Below are positions 6,546 to 12,666 of a DNA stretch of 12,666 nucleotides, in pieces; within the stretch, counting starts at the first letter, position 1; every line of letters starts with the position of its first letter. The notes under the pieces were generated by a model. The model saw only the letters and a program-made list of their open reading frames with translations, searched no databases and was not told the origin of the DNA. This DNA comes from an uncultured Alphaproteobacteria bacterium (GTDB taxonomy: Bacteria; Pseudomonadota; Alphaproteobacteria; Micropepsales; Micropepsaceae), in the NCBI GenBank assembly GCA_903922545.1, contig CAIXUE010000229.1:1-12666 (forward strand), in the 5' to 3' direction. Both the position numbers and the translations under genes were made by a program.

Positions 6546-7079
6546 ATGTTGACCCGCGCTGCTCTTGCTTTGTTCTTGTCCGCTGCCGGCAGTGTGGCGG
6601 CTGAGGCTTCGACCACCGAAAGCCTGGGCACCGATGTCGCCATCGCCCTGCCGCTGATCGCCGGCGGCATCACCGTCTATAAGGCCGACTGGACCGGCAC
6701 GGCGGAATTGGGGCTGGTGGGATTTTCGACCGTCGGCACGGCCTATGCCCTCAAGCATATCGTGCGCGAGCAGCGGCCCGACAAAAGCGATTATCAGTCT
6801 TTTCCATCCGACACCGCGGCGCTGGCTTTCGCGCCGGCGCAATTTTTGTGGGACCGTTATGGCTGGCAATATGGCTTGCCCGCCTATGCCGCCGCGACCT
6901 TTGTGGGCTGGAGCCGCGTCGATGCCCAAAAACATCACTGGTATGATGTGGCCACCAGCGCCGCTTTTTCCTTTGGCTTCAGCAAGGTCTTCACCACCCG
7001 CTATCGCGCGCCGGGCCTTTATTATGGCGCTGAAGCCTCCCCTGGCGGCGGATATATCCACCTGTCGTATAATTTCTAG
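6546..7079 (+). CDS. Secreted PAP2-family (acid phosphatase-like) protein lacking the C2 histidine
   Basis: 177 residues with an N-terminal signal peptide (cleavage near AAEA, residues 18-21), so probably periplasmic or membrane-associated. Motif C1 is KHIVREQRP (70-78, KX6RP) and C3 is SRVDAQKHHWYD (123-134, SRX5HX3D), with H130 as the expected nucleophile. Motif C2 reads SFPSDTAALAF (85-95) where active members have SFPSGHTxxAF, so the conserved histidine is replaced by threonine and the glycine by aspartate. Either the activity is altered or lost, or this is a subfamily with another proton donor. The C-terminus ends YIHLSYNF with aromatic residues. AAGGAAGA lies immediately before the ATG. 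It is followed after 44 bp by the MBL-fold gene on the same strand. Confidence 0.82.
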   Translation: MLTRAALALFLSAAGSVAAEASTTESLGTDVAIALPLIAGGITVYKADWTGTAELGLVGFSTVGTAYALKHIVREQRPDKSDYQSFPSDTAALAFAPAQFLWDRYGWQYGLPAYAAATFVGWSRVDAQKHHWYDVATSAAFSFGFSKVFTTRYRAPGLYYGAEASPGGGYIHLSYNF

Positions 7080-7123
7080 CGGCCTTCGCCTATATTGACG
7101 CCCTTCGGCATGAAGGAGCCATC

Positions 7124-8167
7124 ATGAAATTGCGCGCCGCCGCGCTGCTCTCATCCCTCTGGATCGCCGCGCCCGCTTTTGCCGCGGAACAGCAATCCAT
7201 GGACCCGCGCTTCGCGCCGCAGCCGACGGAAGAAGCTTGCCGCTCGCTGACGCTGGCATCGACCGGCGGGCCGACCGTGAAAGATTCCAAAATACTTTTG
7301 CTGCGCTGGCTGGGATTTTCCACCTATGAACTGGTGTACGGCAATCAGATCATTCTGCTGGACAATTTCTATGACCGGGGTCCGCGCTTTCGCGACCTTG
7401 GTTTCAAGGCGGCGGACGTCAAACGCGCCAATCTGATCCTGGTCGGTCACGGCCATTTCGATCACATGGCCGACACTGCCCAGACCATGGCCCAGACCGG
7501 CGCGCCGGTCATCACCGCGCCGCTGTCGGCGGAAAAGCTTCTCACCGAAGGGGTCGATCCAAAGAAAATCCTGCAGGCCAACGGGCGTGACGGCCAGGTT
7601 TTCAAATTTAACGGCTTCATGGTTGAACCCATATTGGGCCGGCATGGTGAGCCGGGCCTGTCACCGGGCACAGGCGCTTTTCGCAAGGCTTATGCGGATG
7701 CGTTTCCCGCCACGCCGGAAGAAGAACAGGCCCAGCGCGCCATCAGCGCCAAGGGCACCAGCGATCCGCGCATCACCGCGGAAGGCGCGCTGGCTTTTGT
7801 GATCACGTTTGATGACGGGTTTCGCCTGGCTTTCCGGGATTCCGGCGGCTTCATGACCGACCAGGAAAAAGCGGCGATGACCAGAATTGGGCCGGTGGAT
7901 ATTCTGATCGGCGCCATCGCCGCCAATGTGGTGGCGGAAGCCAATGAAGCCATCTTGATGCCGATGATAGAGACCTATCGTCCCGCGATATATTTTCCCG
8001 CCCATCATGAGGAAGAAACCGGCAGCAATATCGACCGCGCCACCGAACCGATGTTTCAATACATCAAGAACAGGTTTCCCGGCACGGTGACCATTTCCAA
8101 GGAATTCCGCGAGCCGACCTGTTTTGACACCCGCTTCAACATTCGTTCGGGCAACACTCAGCACTGA
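7124..8167 (+). CDS. Secreted metallo-beta-lactamase-fold hydrolase
   Basis: 347 residues. Signal peptide MKLRAAALLSSLWIAAPAFA (1-20) with cleavage before AEQ. The MBL zinc motif HGHFDH is at 109-114, a further likely ligand H174 lies in RHGEPG, D239 in FRDSGG and H294/H295 in PAHHEEE, so a complete binuclear metal site is plausible. The layout RWLGFSTYEL..LLDNF before the motif resembles UlaG-like and other generic MBL-fold hydrolases rather than classical beta-lactamases; the substrate is unknown. Cys39 and Cys333 could form a disulphide in the periplasm. AAGGAG sits 7 bases before the ATG. It ends 2 bp from the converging MFS gene, with no terminator between. It may be cotranscribed with the PAP2 gene. 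Confidence 0.88.
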   Translation: MKLRAAALLSSLWIAAPAFAAEQQSMDPRFAPQPTEEACRSLTLASTGGPTVKDSKILLLRWLGFSTYELVYGNQIILLDNFYDRGPRFRDLGFKAADVKRANLILVGHGHFDHMADTAQTMAQTGAPVITAPLSAEKLLTEGVDPKKILQANGRDGQVFKFNGFMVEPILGRHGEPGLSPGTGAFRKAYADAFPATPEEEQAQRAISAKGTSDPRITAEGALAFVITFDDGFRLAFRDSGGFMTDQEKAAMTRIGPVDILIGAIAANVVAEANEAILMPMIETYRPAIYFPAHHEEETGSNIDRATEPMFQYIKNRFPGTVTISKEFREPTCFDTRFNIRSGNTQH

Positions 8168-8169
8168 CC

Positions 8170-9396
8170 CTAAACGGAAACGTCCTTGAAGTTGTTGACC
8201 CGCGCCAGGCTGGGAAACAGCTTCATCCAGGCGCCCACCACCAGCAGCGTGCCGATGCCGCCGGCCACCACCGCCGGCACCGTGCCGATCAGAAATGCGG
8301 TGCCGCCGGATTCAAATTCGCCCAGCTCGTTCGAAGCGCCGATGAAAAGCTGGGAGACGGAAGAAACCCGCCCGCGCATGGTATCGGGCGTGGCAAGCTG
8401 GATCAGGGCGCCGCGGACATTGACGCTCACCATATCGGCCGCGCCCAGAACAAAAAGCGCCGCCAGCGACAGAGGCAAATAGCGGGAAAGGCCGAACACG
8501 ATGGTCGCCACGCCAAAGATCGCCACCGCCGCGAACATTTTGGCGCCGACATGGTTGGCCAGCGGTTTGCGGGTCAGCATCACGCCCATCAGGAAGGCGC
8601 CGGCGGCCGGCGCGCTGCGCAAAAAGCCCAGGCCCAGCGTTCCGGAATGCAGGATATCGCGCGCATAGATGGGCAAGAGCGCCGTCGCCCCGCCCAGCAG
8701 GACCGCGAAAAGATCCAGCGAAATCGCGCCCAGAACCACCGGCCGTGAGCGGACAAAGCGCACGCCTTCGATCACACGCTCCAGCCTTGTGGCGAGTGTT
8801 TTTTCCGGAACAAAGCGCCGCCCGCCAAGCCCCGAAACAATCGCCGCCGCCAGCGCGAAGCCCACGATACAGATGGAATAAACCGCCACCGGCCCCAGCC
8901 CGTAGAGAAAGCCGCCCAGGGCGGGGCCGCCGATGATCGCGGCATTGAAGACCGAGACGTTGAGCGAAATCGAACGCGGCAGTTTTTCCTGCGGCACCAG
9001 AAAAGGCAGCAGCGATTGGCCGGACGGCCCGGAAAACCCGCGTGCCGCGCCGAACAGCACCAGCACGCCATAGAAGAGCGTCACATTCCGGGGCTCGAAC
9101 AGGCTGAGGATCAAAAACAGGGCGCTGCAGGCCGCCTGCAGCATCGCCGCCAGGCTATAGACAATGCGCTGGTTCAGCCGGTCGGTGATGTCGCCGGCGG
9201 GCAGGGTGAGAAGAAACATGGGCAGGAACTGGCACAGCCCCACCAGGCCCAGCGACATGGGCGTGTGTTCAATGTCGTAGATTTGCCAGCCGATCGCCAC
9301 CGACTGGACCTGGATCGCAATGGTGGAGACAAAACGCGAAACCACAAAGAGATAGAGATCGCGGCTGCGATAAAGGACGGACGGGATTTCGCTCAT
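8170..9396 (-). CDS. MFS transporter, EntS-like (MFS_3) exporter
   Basis: Inner-membrane protein of 408 residues with about 12 hydrophobic segments. LYLFVVSRFVSTIAIQVQSVAIGWQIYD-type first helices, LPAGDITDRLNQR (loop 2-3) and TPDTMRGRVSSVSQLF with NELGEFESG in the C-terminal half are typical of the MFS_3 group, which includes the enterobactin exporter EntS and several macrolide-type efflux proteins. Export of a small hydrophobic or siderophore-like molecule is the usual family role; no siderophore or resistance gene is nearby to say more. The start at 9396 has only a weak Shine-Dalgarno. It lies 50 bp downstream of the DUF2141 gene on the same strand and may share its transcript. Confidence 0.88.
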   Translation of the reverse strand: MSEIPSVLYRSRDLYLFVVSRFVSTIAIQVQSVAIGWQIYDIEHTPMSLGLVGLCQFLPMFLLTLPAGDITDRLNQRIVYSLAAMLQAACSALFLILSLFEPRNVTLFYGVLVLFGAARGFSGPSGQSLLPFLVPQEKLPRSISLNVSVFNAAIIGGPALGGFLYGLGPVAVYSICIVGFALAAAIVSGLGGRRFVPEKTLATRLERVIEGVRFVRSRPVVLGAISLDLFAVLLGGATALLPIYARDILHSGTLGLGFLRSAPAAGAFLMGVMLTRKPLANHVGAKMFAAVAIFGVATIVFGLSRYLPLSLAALFVLGAADMVSVNVRGALIQLATPDTMRGRVSSVSQLFIGASNELGEFESGGTAFLIGTVPAVVAGGIGTLLVVGAWMKLFPSLARVNNFKDVSV

Positions 9397-9446
9397 GACC
9401 GGGAGTTGTTGACCAGTCCGCTCGTAACATGCGGGCGGACGGGGCG

Positions 9447-9965
9447 CTAGAAGCCGGCCGTGGCGATCGCCTGCGTGTTCTGCAGATGCAGGGTCTGGCT
9501 GTTTTCGCCCGCTGACAGGGTAAACGCCACCGCATCGAATTTGGGCTTGGACAGGAAGGGCTTGGCGTCGCGCGAGAAGCCATAAGGCTCCAGCGGCACG
9601 CCCAGCCAGTTCACATCCATTTTGTTGTTGCTGTTGATGTCCTGGAAGGTCTCGACCGCATAGCGTCCCGGCGGCAGGTCTTTGAGGGAAATGGTGACGA
9701 TCCCCGACGCGGCCGGAACATCGGCCGAGGCCACCGGAGAAGCCTTGTCGTTGGCATAGCGGGCGGCATCATAGACCCCCAGCCGCAGCATACCGCCCTG
9801 GGCGGAAACCCGTTCGATATGGATGGTCAGGCTTGCGGTCTCGTGGCCGGTGGCGGCGGCTAGGCTCTCCGCTTTCGCGGGCTCCACGAGCCAGATCGCC
9901 GCCACCGCCATCGAGGCCATGAACAGCCAGAAGGACGCGAGCGCGAAAAGGCTCAATCTTCCCAT
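9447..9965 (-). CDS. Secreted DUF2141 protein
   Basis: 172 residues from ATG 9965. A hydrophobic N-terminus (SLFALASFWLFMASMAVAA) is a signal peptide or anchor, with possible cleavage after AKA at about residue 32. The mature part has the DUF2141 pattern: LRLGVYDAARY (61-70), LPPGRYAVETFQD (97-109), the acidic QDINSNNKMD (108-117), which looks like a Ca2+-binding-type loop, and GVPLEPYGFS (122-131). The family is a small beta-sandwich of unknown function found in the envelope. Start choice: GTG 9974 has a G-run at better spacing, ATG 9965 is conventional; a start at 10058 is rejected because it reads through the promoter. It is probably transcribed from the promoter at 10014-10042. Confidence 0.82.
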   Translation of the reverse strand: MGRLSLFALASFWLFMASMAVAAIWLVEPAKAESLAAATGHETASLTIHIERVSAQGGMLRLGVYDAARYANDKASPVASADVPAASGIVTISLKDLPPGRYAVETFQDINSNNKMDVNWLGVPLEPYGFSRDAKPFLSKPKFDAVAFTLSAGENSQTLHLQNTQAIATAGF

Positions 9966-10013
9966 CCTGTCCACGCGTAGGCCCCCCGATTTGCTCTTTT
10001 CTATTTGTATTAA

Positions 10014-10042
10014 ATTGTCGCAAAAAATCCCGATGGTGACAA
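10014..10042 (-). promoter_or_regulatory. Sigma-70-type promoter for the DUF2141 gene
   Basis: On the minus strand TTGTCA (10042-10037) and GACAAT (10019-10014) are 17 bases apart. The -35 matches TTGACA in five of six positions and the -10 matches TATAAT in four of six. The stretch is unusually AT-rich for this window, and it lies just past the mdh terminator and about 40-50 bases before the likely start codon. Confidence 0.6.
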
Positions 10043-10048
10043 TATGGC

Positions 10049-10097
10049 AAAAAGGCAACAGCGCCCCGGGGGTTTTCCCGGGCCGCTGCTGGTTTTT
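10049..10097 (-). terminator. Bidirectional intrinsic terminator after mdh
   Basis: CAACAGCGCCCCGGG (10056-10070) pairs with CCCGGGCCGCTGCTG (10077-10091) at 13 of 15 positions around a 6-nt GGTTTT loop. Five A bases (10049-10053) lie on one side and five T bases (10093-10097) on the other, so a T-run follows the stem on either strand. For the minus-strand mdh transcript it starts about 35 bases after the stop codon. No plus-strand gene ends here, so that direction may only block antisense transcription. Confidence 0.88.
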
Positions 10098-10131
10098 CGA
10101 GGATCGAGGTAAGGGAGGCCGGCAGATTGGC

Positions 10132-11163
<1,032 letters not shown>

Positions 11164-11186
11164 TCACGCAGCCCCTCACCCGCACA

Positions 11187-11268
11187 GGCCCTCCTCCCCC
11201 TTCCGTGCGGAGCACGTAGAAGGGGGAGATGGCGTAGCTGGCCCTCGGACCAGCGAAGCCAGAGGGGG
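11187..11268 (-). repeat. 82-bp two-hairpin structured repeat, copy 2
   Basis: Reverse-complement copy of the element at 1895-1976, with the same length and the same ends (CCCCCTCT to GAGGAGGGCC read on the minus strand). Hairpin 1 again has 15-base arms with the TTC/TAC internal loop and a 2-nt tip (GA here, CA in copy 1). Hairpin 2 keeps CTCCCCCTTC/GAAGGGGGAG but has a CGTGC-TCC-GCACG inner stem and a TA bulge. Differences from copy 1 preserve every base pair. It starts one base after the stop codon of the frameshifted minus-strand gene and points toward mdh, so it would lie in that gene's 3' untranslated region. No target-site duplication is evident. Confidence 0.85.
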
Positions 11269-11269
11269 A

Positions 11270-12518
11270 TCAACCTGCAATCAAACGGACAAAACCCATT
11301 GCGCCATGGGGATCTGAGCCATACGTCCCGGTCGCCGGCGCGAAGTCAAAGCTATAAAGACCGCCCAGGCCGATCTTGAAGCCTTCCGCCACCGGCCAGT
11401 CATGGATGACGCCCAGCGTCGCCTCGCCCGCGCCGCGCACCTTGCTGCCGGGCGCCAGTTCATCGCTGCCGATATTTTCGCCGCGGGCAAACAGGGTCCA
11501 GGCATCATCGGGCTTGAATTCGCTTTCGATCAGCCCGGCGCTTTCATTCACGCCGTTTGACAGGCGCTTGTTGCCGAACGCCGCCGTGGCGGCCAGGGAG
11601 CCGAAATCGAAAACCCGAAACCAGGTCGCCGAAGCGGTGACACGGTTTTCGTTGATGGCGGGCGTGAGCTGTTCGGGGCTTTTGAGAAAACCCTGCGAGA
11701 CTTGCAGCGACCAGTTTTCGTCTGGGTTGTAGGAGAGCCGCACCGAGGTTGAATCGAACCGCGCCGGATCGAAATTGAAACGATACTGGTCCGGTTCGCG
11801 GCCGGTGAAGCGCGAGGCTTCCAGTTTCCAGTCATCATGCACGGCGCCAAACGTCACCACGCCGAAACTGACATGGGTGGAATCCAGCCAGTGATGGCTG
11901 ATCGGGTGGCGGGATCATCCTGGGCTGAAATGCGGTGCATGTAAGCGGTGGGGCCCAGCGCCGGTTCGCCCGGATCCCGGCATAAACAAACACACTGTCG
12001 CTATTCGAAAAGAAATGGCTGTAGCTGCCGGCCAATTCCATCAAAAGATCGTGCGGATGCTGACGATCCAGCAGCGGCGTGACGCCGTTGGCGGTTTCGC
12101 CCGATGCCAACAGCAGGGGATAACCGCGCCGCCCGATGAAAGGATCGCTGCTCACCATCACATGCAGCCCCAGCATGTCGTCCTGCGACAAGGGATGGGT
12201 GAGCATCGCCATCGCCATGCCGTTTTCATAAGCCATGGAATCGCCGCGCGGGCCTGACTGGCTGTCGAGCACGCCCAATAGACGGCCCTGAAACATCGCC
12301 ATGCCGTAATCGCCCATTTGCATGATGCCGGACATCGGCGCCGTATCGGGCTGCCAGCTGGTGCCCGAAGCCTCGCGCGTCATGCCATAACCGCCCAGCA
12401 TGCCGGTCATGGACATCGGCATGGCGTTACCGCCGCTCATATCCATGCCGGCCATGTCCTGCGCCAGCGCCGGGCGCGCGAAGACAAGGAGCAACAGGAA
12501 AGCGAAACGCTTTTTCAT
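11270..12518 (-). pseudogene. Met-rich secreted protein gene, broken by two 1-base frameshifts
   Basis: The 5' part (from ATG 12518) encodes the signal peptide MKKRFAFLLLLVFARPALAQ, a Met-rich stretch (MAGMDMSGG, MPMSMTGML) and a soluble or barrel-like region up to SVFVYAGI. Two single C losses then shift the frame: near 11972 (ATCCGG where ATCCCGG is expected) and near 11904 (ACCCGATC where ACCCCGATC is expected). Between them the third frame reads PGEPALGPTAYMHRIS; after the second, SHHWLDSTHVSFGVVT leads into the 3' part ending GFVRLIAG-TGA. Restoring both bases gives 416 residues without other damage. The C-terminal half alternates polar and aromatic residues like an outer-membrane barrel. 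I know similar Met-rich proteins as uncharacterised envelope proteins; a link to copper is only suggested by the methionines. A fresh pseudogene or a sequencing error are both possible. Confidence 0.8.
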
Positions 12519-12535
12519 TGCGGCAACAGAAACAG

Positions 12536-12570
12536 AAAAGGCCGGACCCGCAAAGCGGACCCGGCCTTTT
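12536..12570 (-). terminator. Terminator after the HU-family gene
   Basis: AAAAGGCCGG (12536-12545) pairs with CCGGCCTTTT (12561-12570), and inside it CCGC (12548-12551) pairs with GCGG (12555-12558) around an AAA loop, with an AC/AC internal mismatch. Both sides carry A/T runs, so it can end transcripts in either direction. On the minus strand it lies 24 bases after the HU stop codon and 17 bases before the start of the Met-rich gene. Confidence 0.85.
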
Positions 12571-12594
12571 CTTTTCGTCAGAAAAGAAAGCGGT

Positions 12595-12666
12595 TTAGAT
12601 CGCTTCCTTCAATTCCTTGGAAGCGCGGAAGGCAACTTTCTTCGACGCTTTGATCTTGATGGCTTC
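12595..12666 (-). CDS. HU-family DNA-binding protein, last 23 residues
   Basis: The minus strand reads EAIKIKASKKVAFRASKELKEAI before TAA. This is the C-terminal end of the HU/IHF fold (family pattern IKIKASK.P.FKAGK.LKDAV), a small nucleoid protein that bends and compacts DNA. The rest lies beyond the window, so HU versus IHF cannot be fully settled, but the K-rich KIKASKKVAF segment and the terminal helix favour HU. A strong terminator follows. Confidence 0.82.
   Translation of the reverse strand, partial: EAIKIKASKKVAFRASKELKEAI

Noticed and set aside
5257..8170. The two MFS carriers with the PAP2 and MBL-fold genes as one functional system
   Set aside because: They lie on different strands, have different families and no shared substrate clue; the clustering may be chance.
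9416..9440. GTCCGC / GCGGAC inverted repeat between the DUF2141 and MFS genes
   Set aside because: Six-base arms with no T-run; too weak to call a terminator.

Overview
The window is about 12.7 kb of GC-rich, densely coded bacterial chromosome. Gene content and protein style suggest an alphaproteobacterium: a eukaryote-like class I aldolase after pgk, an LDH-type malate dehydrogenase, a solitary thiE beside efp, and DUF2141. The exact lineage is inference. I see no plasmid, prophage, transposase, CRISPR, rRNA or tRNA signal.

Layout. (1) 1-4182, plus strand: a housekeeping block of pgk (5' end cut by the window), class I fructose-bisphosphate aldolase, thiE, efp and suhB. Intrinsic-type hairpins follow the aldolase and efp genes. 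(2) 4237-5260: a secreted Pro/Ala-rich protein with a degenerate OmpA-like C-terminus, then a dispersed-type palindrome and a short remnant repeating the protein's last seven residues before the alanine. (3) 5257-9396: an SHS-type MFS carrier (minus), a signal-peptide PAP2 phosphatase-like protein and a secreted metallo-beta-lactamase-fold hydrolase (both plus), and an EntS-like MFS exporter (minus). (4) 9447-11094: a DUF2141 protein and malate dehydrogenase (both minus), separated by a strong bidirectional terminator and a good promoter. (5) 11187-12666: a structured repeat, a Met-rich secreted protein gene broken by two one-base frameshifts, a terminator, and the 3' end of an HU-family gene (all minus).

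The most interesting signal is an 82-bp two-hairpin element present twice (1895-1976 plus, 11187-11268 minus). The copies align without gaps over exactly 82 bases and differ at 16 positions. Twelve differences form six compensated base-pair swaps, one turns a C-G pair into a T-G wobble, and three lie in loops or a bulge. None breaks a pair. Both copies lie in the sense orientation just downstream of one gene and upstream of a codirectional one, so an RNA-level role is plausible.

Functionally, pgk, the aldolase and mdh are central carbon metabolism, thiE makes thiamine phosphate, efp supports translation, and suhB is an inositol-phosphatase family member. The middle region is a mixed set of envelope and transport genes with no evident shared pathway. 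No new multi-gene system is apparent; the novelty lies in the structured repeat and several gene-level oddities.
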